In this document: positions 35,454 to 43,905 of the stretch, one piece after another
How positions within the stretch are numbered: position 1 is the first letter of the stretch
Layout: the number at the start of each line of letters is the position of its first letter
Origin: Paenibacillus sp. 37
Lineage (GTDB): Bacteria; Bacillota; Bacilli; Paenibacillales; Paenibacillaceae
Reading direction: 5' to 3'
Assembly: GCF_008386395.1 (NCBI RefSeq)
Contig: NZ_CP043761.1
Span: 1,302,001 to 1,366,000, forward strand
Length of the DNA: 64,000 nucleotides
Program-made: the position numbers and the translations under genes
Notes under the pieces: generated by a model
Seen by the model: only the letters and a program-made list of their open reading frames with translations
The model's database searches: none
Told to the model about the DNA's origin: nothing

Positions 35454-36329
35454 TTACAGCCTCGGTTTAAATGTATCTTGATGCTCTCTCAGGAATGCAT
35501 CGAGCGAGCGCGGCACTCTGCCAAGCAAGCGTTGAACGGTATCCGTCGGCTTCTCTGGCACAACTGTAGACATCGTCTGAATTTCCACAACGTGGTCTGC
35601 AAGCCAAGGAGGCATCTGTCCATGTTCGATCAGATCCGTTCGAAGCTCCTCGGGTTTGAGGTTGAGGAATCCGATCGGTCGATTGAACAGGGTGGACATT
35701 TTATCTGCAATCTGTGCATAAGTGAATGCTTCGGAACCCGTCAGCGTATAGATGCGGTTCGCTGGTTTGGCTCTAGTCAGCACTTCTGTGGCAATATCTG
35801 CGATGTCTCGGCAATCAATGAAGTTGCATGGGGAATCTCCAATGCAGCCGAAGAATACATCTTGGGTTGTAATGGTTGGTGCGAGTCGGAGCAGATTTTG
35901 CATAAAAGCATAGGGCCGCAGCATCGTATATGTCATCCCGGATTTCACTAGAGCTTGCTCGATTTGTTCATGCCAGCCTGCTACAGCTACTGGTGAACGT
36001 TCGTCATATGCTGGGCTGGATATTTTGACGACATGCTCCACTCCTTCTTGCACAGCCATCTGAATAATGGATGTCTCTAGTTCCACTTGTTTAGGGTCGT
36101 TGGATAATGCTAGAAATAGTTGACTGGTACCCGCCAAAGCTCTGCGCATCGATTCGGAATCATTTGCATCGGCAGCACAGGTTTCAATCCCGGACAATGC
36201 CAAGTCCGCCATTTGTTGACGAAGCTTATCCGGCTTTCTACTTACTGCCCGTACGGGAATACCTCTTTCCAGCAAACGTCTCAAAAGTGCATTTCCAATC
36301 ATGCCTGTTGCTCCAATAATAGTAATCAT
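35454..36329 (-). CDS. NAD(P)-binding NmrA-like protein
   Basis: Atypical short-chain dehydrogenase-like protein of 291 residues. The Rossmann signature IIGATGMIGNALLRRLLERG opens it, followed by VSRKPDK and the central YTMLRPYAFMQNLL. NmrA/HSCARG-type proteins often sense redox state or reduce quinones; the catalytic YxxxK is not evident. AAGGAGAG lies before the ATG. It is the last gene of a MarR-membrane protein-NmrA unit, 29 bases after the membrane gene, and is likely repressed by that MarR protein. Confidence 0.85.
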   Translation of the reverse strand: MITIIGATGMIGNALLRRLLERGIPVRAVSRKPDKLRQQMADLALSGIETCAADANDSESMRRALAGTSQLFLALSNDPKQVELETSIIQMAVQEGVEHVVKISSPAYDERSPVAVAGWHEQIEQALVKSGMTYTMLRPYAFMQNLLRLAPTITTQDVFFGCIGDSPCNFIDCRDIADIATEVLTRAKPANRIYTLTGSEAFTYAQIADKMSTLFNRPIGFLNLKPEELRTDLIEHGQMPPWLADHVVEIQTMSTVVPEKPTDTVQRLLGRVPRSLDAFLREHQDTFKPRL

Positions 36330-36358
36330 GTTTCAATCTCTCCTTATAATGAACTTGT

Positions 36359-36838
36359 TTATTTGGTAATGTAAGTTCGCCAGCGCCATGACATGATCGT
36401 ACAAGCTATTGCACCGGACAATGGAAAATCGAACCCAATATGATCCAACCAAGCCCATGAAGAACTCGGGTTTACGATCTGCAATACATTAGAAATCCCC
36501 CATGCCGCCACAAAGCCAAACCCCGCGCCTGCAAGTGCCAAGCAACCCACCACAATGACTCGGGGTGCTTTCGTCACCCACCGTGTGCGGTTCTCACGGT
36601 TGCGAAGCCAGAGTCCGGCCCATAGAGCCATAAGCAGAGACGCCCCTCCAATCGTTGTTAAAGCTCGTAACTGAAGGACTTTATCAGCGGTAACGATTCC
36701 CCCGATGCTTGCCATGATGGCAGGAGACAAGTAGGCCGGGATTAATTCACGCCACAGCACAAAAGGTTTTTGGGGAGGATTAGCGGCTTGGTTTGGATAA
36801 GCTTCCTCGGAATGAACGGGGTCATTAAGGTTAACCAT
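36359..36838 (-). CDS. Four-helix membrane protein, unknown function
   Basis: Protein of 159 residues with a cytoplasmic N-terminal tail (1-28) and hydrophobic segments near 33-50, 60-80, 93-115 and 125-148. No motif identifies a function; such small four-helix proteins are often annotated DoxX-like or hypothetical. AAAGGAG lies before the ATG. An operator-like palindrome 50-73 bases upstream suggests its own MarR-controlled promoter in addition to readthrough from marR. Confidence 0.7.
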   Translation of the reverse strand: MVNLNDPVHSEEAYPNQAANPPQKPFVLWRELIPAYLSPAIMASIGGIVTADKVLQLRALTTIGGASLLMALWAGLWLRNRENRTRWVTKAPRVIVVGCLALAGAGFGFVAAWGISNVLQIVNPSSSWAWLDHIGFDFPLSGAIACTIMSWRWRTYITK

Positions 36839-36887
36839 ATCACTACTCCTTTTTTTGTATAGAAATCACTAATTTGCTTTCATCTAT

Positions 36888-36911
36888 ATATAATTAGGTA
36901 CCTAACTATAT
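36888..36911. promoter_or_regulatory. MarR operator candidate 1
   Basis: A 24-base palindrome centred on GGTACC at 36897-36902 with a single mismatched pair. Its right part GGTACCTAACTATAT is repeated exactly at 37534-37548 in the marR promoter, marking both as binding sites for the same regulator. Confidence 0.6.
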
Positions 36912-36914
36912 GGG

Positions 36915-36941
36915 GTGAAAATGGGCTAGTTGAACTAGCCC
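36915..36941 (-). terminator. Weak terminator after marR-type gene
   Basis: GGGCTAGTT and AACTAGCCC form a nine-pair hairpin 24 bases after the MarR stop, followed on the minus strand by ATTTTC. The short T-run suggests partial termination, leaving some readthrough to the membrane gene. Confidence 0.55.
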
Positions 36942-36964
36942 GGTTCCCTTTCTTCGTTATGCTC

Positions 36965-37522
36965 CTAGGATTTTGGTTCGAAGAAGTCACGTGACTCATC
37001 TGTAAGTGCAGCAATACCTTGTGTAACACGCCCCAGCAGGTTGAGAAACACACTCCTTTCCTCGATCGTAAGTAATCCGACCATCGCTTCCAGTCTGGCA
37101 AAATGTTCCGCAGCCATATCCGTTAGCTTCTTTGCACCTTTGGCGGTCAAAATGACTGACTTCTGACGACCATCAACGGAACTCGTCCGACGAGCAACCA
37201 GTCCGTCTCGTTCTAAAATCTCGATTAGACCAGTTACAGTAGCACGGGTTACACCCAGATTTTCCGCCAGTTGGGAGGGCAGTTCTTCCCCTTCGTGATC
37301 TTCAAGATCTGCCAACAGACGATATCGACCTGTAGATAAACCGAATCTGGAGAAATGGATTTCCGCAGCATGCCCAAGTTTGGCTCCTGCTACCATCAGT
37401 CTGGATGCGACAAGCACGGCTTGTGCATCCACGTCTAATTGATAGCGATCAACCTGACGCTTCGTTTGTACTAACGAAGGGATGAGGTACATATCAGTTG
37501 TTGATTTGTTTTGATTGTCCAT
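36965..37522 (-). CDS. MarR family transcriptional regulator
   Basis: Winged-helix regulator of 185 residues. The core reads GLSTGRYRLLADLEDHEGEELPSQLAENLGVTRATVTGLIEILERDGLVARRTSSVDGRQKSVILTAKG, with the recognition helix and the DxRxK-type wing intact. Members sense phenolics, quinones or oxidants. It is the first gene of the MarR-membrane-NmrA unit. No Shine-Dalgarno sequence precedes ATG 37522, and the likely -10 lies only seven bases away, so the transcript may be leaderless. Confidence 0.9.
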   Translation of the reverse strand: MDNQNKSTTDMYLIPSLVQTKRQVDRYQLDVDAQAVLVASRLMVAGAKLGHAAEIHFSRFGLSTGRYRLLADLEDHEGEELPSQLAENLGVTRATVTGLIEILERDGLVARRTSSVDGRQKSVILTAKGAKKLTDMAAEHFARLEAMVGLLTIEERSVFLNLLGRVTQGIAALTDESRDFFEPKS

Positions 37523-37523
37523 A

Positions 37524-37557
37524 AATATAGTATGGTACCTAACTATATAGTTGTCAA
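37524..37557 (-). promoter_or_regulatory. marR promoter with operator candidate 2
   Basis: On the minus strand TTGACA (37557-37552), a 17-base spacer and CATACT (37534-37529) form a good sigma-A promoter. The 15-base GGTACCTAACTATAT (37534-37548 on the plus strand) lies inside the spacer, where a bound MarR dimer would block polymerase, so autorepression is likely. Confidence 0.6.
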
Positions 37558-37709
37558 CTTTTGTTTAGACCATTCTATCCAGAAGCCAGGGATATATGAA
37601 GAAGCTTTATTTTGTTGATTTGGTCGATTTTCAGAATTTGGAGCCATTTTATGACGGAATAACGTTACTGAGGTTCCTAGGTTGGATGCTCTGGTAAAGT
37701 GTTCTTACT

Positions 37710-37754
37710 GAAAAAACCATGTGCCCAGAAAAAAAGAGGCAACATGGTTTTCTT
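37710..37754 (-). terminator. Terminator of proline dehydrogenase gene
   Basis: On the minus strand ACCATGTTGCC pairs with GGGCACATGGT and runs into TTTTTT. The remaining 270-base gap to marR holds no gene. Confidence 0.8.
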
Positions 37755-37791
37755 TTGTCTTTTTTCATATATTGATCCAGATGGAGAATAA

Positions 37792-38715
37792 TTATCGGAA
37801 CATATTCTTAACGACCATCCAGAGATTAGCCGGTTTTTCGGCCAAACGGCGGGTATAGTACGGATACCACATGGTGCCATAAGGTACGTAACAGCGAATG
37901 CGATAACCTTCTTTGGCGAGACGTTCCTGTTCGCTCATGCGCAGACCATATAACATCTGGAATTCAAAGGCATCCGGCGAGATTCCCCGATCCTTGGCGT
38001 ATTGTTTCGTCCAGTTAATGATGTGATCATCATGCGAGGCAACCGCAGTGTATACACCCTGATCGAGGTGATTACGAATCATCGTTTTGAATTGATGAAT
38101 GACTTCAGAAGTATTCTGATAGGCGACTGATCCGGGTTCTTTGTAAGCACCTTTAACCAGTCGAAGCCGGATGCCTTCCCGAATCATATCGCGTGTATCT
38201 TCTTCGGTGCGATGCAGGTAGGCTTGCAATACTGTGCCCGTATTGTGCAGTCCTTCCGAGTGCAGTCTTCGAACAATATCCAGCGTTGCTTGAGTAAATG
38301 GACTATCCTCCATATCAATTCGGACAAATAGATCATGCAATTTGGCTTGTGCGGCAACGGCCCGGATATTTCGATAGCCCTCTTCCGGGTCCAGTGCGAG
38401 GCCCATCTGGGTTGGTTTCAGTGAGACGTTGGAGTCTACACCTTCACGTGCGATGCCTTCTACCAGTCGTACATACTCATCCCTGTACAATGCCGCTTCG
38501 CTCAGGCGGGTGATGCCTTCGCCAAGATGATCGAGCGTAGCCATAATGCCTTTATTATTGAGTATGCGGATCTCTTCGAGAGCTTCTTCCAAGGTGTTTC
38601 CTGCAATAAATTTGCCTGCCAGCTTCTTACCATATCTAATGGACAGGTTCTCTACAGCTTTGTTGCCTGCCACGGTTAATAAGGTTTTGCGATATATTTC
38701 CGTTCCCACACTCAT
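37792..38715 (-). CDS. putB: Proline dehydrogenase
   Basis: FAD-dependent proline dehydrogenase, 307 residues, the monofunctional Bacillus type (PutB/FadM). The TIM-barrel signature segments are VSLKPTQMGLALD, LFVRIDMEDSPFTQATLDIV, LRLVKGAYKEP, and the C-terminal QMLYGLRMSEQERLAKEGYRIRCYVPYGTMWYPYYTRRLAEKP that binds substrate and FAD. It oxidises proline to pyrroline-5-carboxylate, which the divergent RocA protein oxidises to glutamate. AAGGAGG supports ATG 38715. A sigma-54 promoter lies 39-54 bases upstream. Confidence 0.95.
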   Translation of the reverse strand: MSVGTEIYRKTLLTVAGNKAVENLSIRYGKKLAGKFIAGNTLEEALEEIRILNNKGIMATLDHLGEGITRLSEAALYRDEYVRLVEGIAREGVDSNVSLKPTQMGLALDPEEGYRNIRAVAAQAKLHDLFVRIDMEDSPFTQATLDIVRRLHSEGLHNTGTVLQAYLHRTEEDTRDMIREGIRLRLVKGAYKEPGSVAYQNTSEVIHQFKTMIRNHLDQGVYTAVASHDDHIINWTKQYAKDRGISPDAFEFQMLYGLRMSEQERLAKEGYRIRCYVPYGTMWYPYYTRRLAEKPANLWMVVKNMFR

Positions 38716-38753
38716 TTTCGTCTCCTCCTTCAGCATTGTGCATCCTTAATTCA

Positions 38754-38769
38754 AGCAAGAAACGTGCCA
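38754..38769 (-). promoter_or_regulatory. Sigma-54 promoter of proline dehydrogenase gene
   Basis: On the minus strand TGGCAC, five bases, TTGCT: the -24 GG (38768-38767) and -12 GC (38756-38755) have the obligatory 12-base register. This is a consensus match and is paired with a second one pointing the other way. Confidence 0.85.
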
Positions 38770-38800
38770 GATTTGGCGATGGTCTACTATTTTTCATGGA

Positions 38801-38885
38801 GATTTTAACTTTATAAAAAGGAATCAAAAAATCTGGGGATAACAGCGATTGGAAGGTTGTTCTGTCATCGGAGTGGGCAGTGTGA
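38801..38885 (+). repeat. Structured dispersed repeat, copy B
   Basis: Sequence 38830-38849 matches 19/20 with copy A (minus strand, 19683-19664), and ungapped similarity begins at 38801. The stem GATTTT/AAAATC replaces GATTTC/GAAATC of copy A, so pairing is preserved by paired changes. It occupies the space between the two divergent sigma-54 promoters where activator sites are expected. Confidence 0.6.
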
Positions 38886-38935
38886 ACTTTCTTTAGTTAA
38901 ATTTAATAAGAAAAATATTTCAGTTCCAACCGGAG

Positions 38936-38951
38936 TTGGCACGGATTTTGC
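38936..38951 (+). promoter_or_regulatory. Sigma-54 promoter of rocA
   Basis: TTGGCAC, five bases, TTGC: -24 GG at 38938-38939, -12 GC at 38950-38951, exact spacing. Transcription should start near 38963, about 72 bases before the rocA ATG, consistent with the chosen start. Confidence 0.88.
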
Positions 38952-39034
38952 TACATATATTTGGTGATGAGTACCATGCAAAAAAATTCAGGCGAGCAGC
39001 CAGCGAACCCCACATCCTGAAGGAGGAATCATTG

Positions 39035-40582
39035 ATGAATATCCCTTTTGTTAACGAACCATTCACACCCTTTGCGGTCCAGGCGAACCAGGAAGCATTT
39101 GAAGACGCACTTCGTCAGGTAGAAGCTGAACTTGGGCAGGAATACCCGATTATTATTGGTGGGCAAAAAATAACAAGCAGCCGCACGTTAACGTCCGTGA
39201 ACCCCGCGGCCAAGAATCAAGTTGTCGGTACGATCCATCAGGCAGATCAGGAATTGGCCGAAAAGGCCATTCAGACAGCAGCGGAGACATTCCACACTTG
39301 GAAATATACCGATCCGAATGAACGGGCTCGTTATCTGTACAAAGCAGCTGCCATTATGCGCCGTCGCAAGCATGAATTCTCCGCATGGATGGTCTATGAA
39401 GCCGGCAAGACCTGGCCTGAAGCCGATGCGGATACAGCGGAAGCCATTGATTTTATGGAATTCTATGCACGGGATATGCAGCGACTGAGTGAACCCCAGC
39501 CCCTCGTGCGGATTGCAGGGGAAGATAATGAACTGAGTTATATACCGCTGGGTGTTGGCATTGTTATTCCACCTTGGAATTTCCCGCTGGCGATTATGGC
39601 AGGCATGACCTCTGCTGCACTGGTCTCCGGCAACACGGTGGTGTTAAAGCCAGCAAGTACAACTCCTGTGATTGCGGCGAAGTTTATGGAACTGCTCGCA
39701 GAAGTGGGCTTGCCAGATGGCGTCGTCAACTTTTTACCAGGGCCAGGTAGTGAAGTTGGTGATTATCTCGTGGATCATGCGCTCACCCGGTTTATCAGTT
39801 TCACCGGTTCGAGAGATGTAGGACTGCGAATTAATGAACGTGCAGCACGTACAGCTCCAGGCCAGAAATGGATCAAACGGGTCATTGCAGAGATGGGCGG
39901 CAAGGATTCCATCGTTGTAGACAGTGACAGTGATCTGGAGCTTGCGGCAGAGTCCATTACCACTTCGGCATTTGGTTTCTCAGGACAGAAATGTTCGGCG
40001 TGTTCCCGTGCCATTATTCATAAGGATGTATATGATGAAGTATTGCAAAAAGTGATTGAACGGACACAGAAACTGACGATGGGCAGTCCACTTGAAGTTG
40101 GCAGTCAGGTCGGGCCGGTTATTGATGACAAGGCATATGCAAAGATCACGGAATATATTGAAATCGGCAAGGGTGAGGGGCGTCTTGTGCACGGTGGCGG
40201 GACAGGGAATGTTGAAGGTTATTTCATTGAACCAACCATAATTGCCGATGTTGACCCGAAAGCCCGGATTGCTCAAGATGAGATTTTTGGACCTGTGCTT
40301 GCGTTCATCAAAGCAGAATCTTTCCAGGATGCTTTGGATATCGCCAATAATACAGACTATGGTCTGACCGGCGCGGTGATCTCACGTAATCGTGAACATC
40401 TGGAACAGGCAAGACGCAAATACTTTGCGGGTAATCTGTATTTCAACCGGAAATGTACCGGAGCACTGGTGGGCACGCATCCATTTGGTGGATTTAACAT
40501 GTCAGGTACGGATTCCAAGGCAGGTGGAAGAGACTATCTACTGCTGTTTACACAGGCGAAGCTGGTATCGGAGAAATACTAA
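39035..40582 (+). CDS. rocA: 1-pyrroline-5-carboxylate dehydrogenase
   Basis: NAD-dependent aldehyde dehydrogenase of 515 residues, the same length as B. subtilis RocA. Seen are [31 protein letters not shown], the nucleotide loop [14 protein letters not shown] with the general base Glu, and the catalytic Cys in [12 protein letters not shown] near residue 320. It makes glutamate from pyrroline-5-carboxylate. AAGGAGGAAT at 39020-39029 and the sigma-54 promoter upstream fix the start at ATG 39035. It is divergent from proline dehydrogenase, and both are probably driven by the activator at 33.2-34.9 kb. Confidence 0.96.
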   Translation: MNIPFVNEPFTPFAVQANQEAFEDALRQVEAELGQEYPIIIGGQKITSSRTLTSVNPAAKNQVVGTIHQADQELAEKAIQTAAETFHTWKYTDPNERARYLYKAAAIMRRRKHEFSAWMVYEAGKTWPEADADTAEAIDFMEFYARDMQRLSEPQPLVRIAGEDNELSYIPLGVGIVIPPWNFPLAIMAGMTSAALVSGNTVVLKPASTTPVIAAKFMELLAEVGLPDGVVNFLPGPGSEVGDYLVDHALTRFISFTGSRDVGLRINERAARTAPGQKWIKRVIAEMGGKDSIVVDSDSDLELAAESITTSAFGFSGQKCSACSRAIIHKDVYDEVLQKVIERTQKLTMGSPLEVGSQVGPVIDDKAYAKITEYIEIGKGEGRLVHGGGTGNVEGYFIEPTIIADVDPKARIAQDEIFGPVLAFIKAESFQDALDIANNTDYGLTGAVISRNREHLEQARRKYFAGNLYFNRKCTGALVGTHPFGGFNMSGTDSKAGGRDYLLLFTQAKLVSEKY

Positions 40583-40711
40583 ACAGATTATCCATGATCC
40601 GACTGAAATCTGCTTACAATCGTTTGAATAGTATGCTATTATCCCTGCAAATCCTTTTGTTCGTATAAGAAACACAGATGCTTATTGCCGAAGGCATAAG
40701 GAGGGTAACGG

Positions 40712-42016
40712 ATGTTAGGTGTTCAGTTGGTACAGGAACAACGTATTCGGCTGTCCATCACGCCGGAGATGAAACAATCCTTTCATTTGCTAACGATGTC
40801 CGGACAGGATCTGACTCGTTACTTGCTGGATGCGACGGAAGAAAATCCAGTTCTTGAACTGGAAGAACAAGCTGCGCCCCTCGCCCGGATTCCACGGCGA
40901 ATGGACCAGCGCAGGTATGATTCCTACGATCCGCTGCTTCAGGTCAGAGGTGCAGAACCTACACTGGAAAAGTTGCTGATTGCCCAAATTCGAGTGATGA
41001 CACTTCCAGTCGAAATGGAAAATATGGCAGTATATTTGGCAGGGTGCGTTAATGATGATGGTTATCTGACAGTTGAACTGGCAGAGGTGCAAGCAGCAAT
41101 TGAGCAACCGATGAGCAAAATTGCAGCGGGACTGGAGGTTCTCCAATCACTGGACCCTGCTGGTGTAGGGGCCCGGAATTTGCAGGAATGTCTGTTGCTC
41201 CAGATTAGACGTGATTCATCGGCTGCGCTGTATGCGGAGTGGATGGTGGAAGCGGGATTGGAAGCGCTGGTTCCTTTTCACCCAGGTAAAACAGGGAGTC
41301 GATTAGGCATGACTTCACGGGAAGCTCAGACTGCCTATGACTATATTACACGTCTTGACCCCAAGCCCTGTCGATCCATCGGATGTACAGAAAGACCACA
41401 TTACATTATTCCAGATGCCATCGTAGGGTTGCGTAACGGTGAGGCCCATTTTAGCCTGCATGTGGCAGGTAACCCTCGTGTATCGATGAATGAAGCGTGC
41501 ATCCGCTGGATCAGGGAAGAGGCTCCGGACACAATCTGGTCTACCCGCGTGGCAGAGGCGAGGGCGATCATTCGGAGTGTACACCTGCGGCGCAGGACTT
41601 TAGTGCGTGTGCTGGCGGCAGTGATGGAAGAGCAGAAGCACTTTTTGGTCAAAGGCCCATCCGCGCTAAAACCACTTAATCTGGCTGTTATTGCAGAGAA
41701 GATTGGCATGCATGAATCAACGGTAAGTCGTGCGGTGAACGGTAAATACATTGAGACCCCGCACGGTGTATATGAACTCAGAGCTTTTTTTGCCTCGGGA
41801 ATCCGTACAACGTCAGGGGATAAAACATCAGCATCAGCGGTGAAACGTAGATTAAAAGAAATCATTCGCACGGAACAGGCTCAGCGTCCATACTCGGATA
41901 GTCATTTAGCCACAGTGCTCGCCGAGGAGGGGATTGTCATCTCCCGCAGAACGGTTGCCAAGTACAGGGAGGAACTTCAGATTCTGCCTTCCCTTGAGCG
42001 TAAACAGTGGGCTTAA
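40712..42016 (+). CDS. rpoN: RNA polymerase sigma-54 factor
   Basis: Sigma-54 (SigL) of 434 residues. Region I is the Gln/Leu-rich start (QRIRLSITPEMKQSFHLLTMSGQDLTRYL), a short acidic region II follows, the core-binding region lies in the middle, and the C-terminal RpoN box ISRRTVAKYREELQI recognises the -24 element. AAGGAGGG precedes the ATG. It sits 130 bases behind rocA, so the sigma factor, its activator and two target promoters all lie within 9 kb. A strong terminator follows. Confidence 0.95.
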   Translation: MLGVQLVQEQRIRLSITPEMKQSFHLLTMSGQDLTRYLLDATEENPVLELEEQAAPLARIPRRMDQRRYDSYDPLLQVRGAEPTLEKLLIAQIRVMTLPVEMENMAVYLAGCVNDDGYLTVELAEVQAAIEQPMSKIAAGLEVLQSLDPAGVGARNLQECLLLQIRRDSSAALYAEWMVEAGLEALVPFHPGKTGSRLGMTSREAQTAYDYITRLDPKPCRSIGCTERPHYIIPDAIVGLRNGEAHFSLHVAGNPRVSMNEACIRWIREEAPDTIWSTRVAEARAIIRSVHLRRRTLVRVLAAVMEEQKHFLVKGPSALKPLNLAVIAEKIGMHESTVSRAVNGKYIETPHGVYELRAFFASGIRTTSGDKTSASAVKRRLKEIIRTEQAQRPYSDSHLATVLAEEGIVISRRTVAKYREELQILPSLERKQWA

Positions 42017-42050
42017 TCGAATAGCTGGCGTCCTATCTTCTCTGAATAAA

Positions 42051-42090
42051 AGAACCCCCGCAAACCGGATGAACGGTCTGCGGGGGTTCT
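42051..42090. terminator. Strong terminator between rpoN and aspA
   Basis: AGAACCCCCGCA pairs with TGCGGGGGTTCT, with ACC/GGT inside. Useful in both directions between these convergent genes, though T-runs are short. Confidence 0.75.
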
Positions 42091-42136
42091 TGGTAATTAT
42101 TCGTGTTTGGGTTGCTGCATCAGTTTTCCTGATTAC

Positions 42137-43570
42137 CTACATACGTTCCATATTACGCAGGAAGTGTTCTCCGGCAATTCCTGGTGTAGTCATCTGTTCC
42201 GGATGAAGAATCTCTTCCAGTTCTTCCGGTGTCAGCAGTCCGCGTTCCAGAATGATTTCTTGCAAGGTAAGTCCAGTTTTGAGCGCTTCCTTCACAATGG
42301 AAGCCGCCACATTATAACCTAAGTGTGGGTTTAACGCCGTAACCACACTGAAACTTTGTTTCATGATTAATTCGCAGCGCTCTCGGTTAGCTTCCATCTC
42401 TTCAACCGCATAACGTGTGAAAACATCGATACCGTTATTCATAATTTTCAGGGATTGCAGCAAGTTGAACGCAATAACTGGGCCCATGACATTCAGCTCG
42501 AATTGACCGGCTTCACACGCCATACAGATCGTATGGTCGTTCCCCATCACCTGGAAGGATACCTGGTTAATGACTTCCGCCATAACCGGGTTGACTTTGC
42601 CTGGCATAATGGACGAACCTGGCTGACGCGGTGGCAAGAGCAATTCATTGAATCCTGCACGCGGACCTGAAGCCATCAAGCGAATATCATTACAGATTTT
42701 GGAAAGGCTAACCGCACATACCTTCAGCGCCGCTGAAAGTTCCAGATAGGCATCTGTGTTCTGCGTTGCATCCACGAGATCCTCAGCTGTTTGTAGTGGT
42801 AGTCCGGTAACATCAGACAGGTGCTCTGTAACCTTGACGATATATTCGGGTTTGGCATTGAGTCCTGTACCTACCGCAGTTGCACCCATGTTAATGGTAA
42901 GCAAGCGGCGATTGGCGAATTCAAGACGCTCAATATCCCGTCCGATTACACGGGCATAAGCTCCGAATTCTTGTCCAAGGCGAATAGGTACGGCATCCTG
43001 AAGATGGGTACGGCCAACCTTGACCACATCGTTGAATTCCACTTCTTTTTTACGGAACGCATCCTGTAGTCTCTTCATGGTAGCGAGTAACGTCTCCGAC
43101 AGTTGGTACGCCGCAATGCGCAATGCTGTAGGTACCACGTCATTGGTGGACTGGGACATGTTCACATGATTATTGGGATTGCAATGGAAGTAGTCTCCCT
43201 TGCTTTTGGTTAACAGTTCCAGTCCGCGGTTGGCTAAAATTTCGTTCATATTCATATTCATGGAGGTGCCTGCACCGCCCTGAATGGAGTCTACAATAAA
43301 ATGATCCAGATGATGGCCTTTCATCATTTCTTCAGCGGCCATGACAATCACATCGCCAATCTTGCTTGGCAGCATCTTCAACTCCATGTTGGTAATGGCT
43401 GCCGCCTTCTTCACCGCAGCCAGAGCCGTGATCAGCTCCCGGTGTACCGGAACGCCGGTAATCGGGAAGTTTTCCACGGCCCGTACCGTCTGAATTCCAT
43501 AATAAGCATAAGCCGGGATTTCTTTTTCACCGATAAAATCTTTCTCCGTCCGTGTGGACATAGTAGACAT
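42137..43570 (-). CDS. aspA: Aspartate ammonia-lyase
   Basis: Fumarase/aspartase superfamily enzyme, 477 residues, converting aspartate to fumarate and ammonia. Signature GSSIMPGKVNPV (the flexible catalytic loop with its Ser) is present near residue 325, with GGAGTSMNMNMNEI near 105 and TNDVVPTALRIA near 145. The GxxMxxN-type and SS-loop context matches aspartase rather than fumarase (NMNMNEILANR, GNDHTICMACEAGQFELNVMGPVI). GGAGG eight bases before ATG 43570 supports this start over an upstream ATG. Together with ald and rocA it adds to a cluster of amino-acid breakdown genes. Confidence 0.93.
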   Translation of the reverse strand: MSTMSTRTEKDFIGEKEIPAYAYYGIQTVRAVENFPITGVPVHRELITALAAVKKAAAITNMELKMLPSKIGDVIVMAAEEMMKGHHLDHFIVDSIQGGAGTSMNMNMNEILANRGLELLTKSKGDYFHCNPNNHVNMSQSTNDVVPTALRIAAYQLSETLLATMKRLQDAFRKKEVEFNDVVKVGRTHLQDAVPIRLGQEFGAYARVIGRDIERLEFANRRLLTINMGATAVGTGLNAKPEYIVKVTEHLSDVTGLPLQTAEDLVDATQNTDAYLELSAALKVCAVSLSKICNDIRLMASGPRAGFNELLLPPRQPGSSIMPGKVNPVMAEVINQVSFQVMGNDHTICMACEAGQFELNVMGPVIAFNLLQSLKIMNNGIDVFTRYAVEEMEANRERCELIMKQSFSVVTALNPHLGYNVAASIVKEALKTGLTLQEIILERGLLTPEELEEILHPEQMTTPGIAGEHFLRNMERM

Positions 43571-43836
43571 CTCGTTCGCCTCCAGTGGCATCAATAAAAA
43601 TAGTTCGGCTTCAGCATTGCTGAAGCGCACTCAGTATATCATTTAAGCAAAATGGATGCCAATCTAAATCATTTGGCCTCTTGTGCCGATAATAAATAAA
43701 ATTAGGGATATTAAATGGAATATTATTCAATTTTCAAGAAAGGGGAGGAGTGTCCAAGCTTGTCTTATACATTATGCGCTTTATGGTAGAGAAGTCATGC
43801 ATGAACGGCAAGTATGGGGGGAATAGAACGTTTTCA

Positions 43837-43878
43837 GTGATGTATATCACATGATATTTGGTACTTGATTGGTAAAAT
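43837..43878 (+). promoter_or_regulatory. FNR/CRP-like site and promoter of chemoreceptor
   Basis: GTGATGTATATCAC at 43837-43850 is a perfect palindrome close to the TGTGA-N6-TCACA box of Bacillus Fnr. A -10 box TAAAAT lies at 43873-43878; with the start at about 43885 the palindrome is centred at -41.5, the usual place for class II activation. The -35 is poor, as expected for an activated promoter. Confidence 0.5.
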
Positions 43879-43905
43879 AGGAAAAAAGGACTACGGGGTG
43901 TGCAC

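Noticed and set aside
37677..37880. Minus-strand 67-codon frame after proline dehydrogenase
   Set aside because: It overlaps the end of the dehydrogenase gene and its terminator and has no start signal.
38936..39034. Longer N-terminus for RocA starting at TTG 38936
   Set aside because: The codon is part of the sigma-54 promoter itself, and a strong ribosome binding site precedes ATG 39035.
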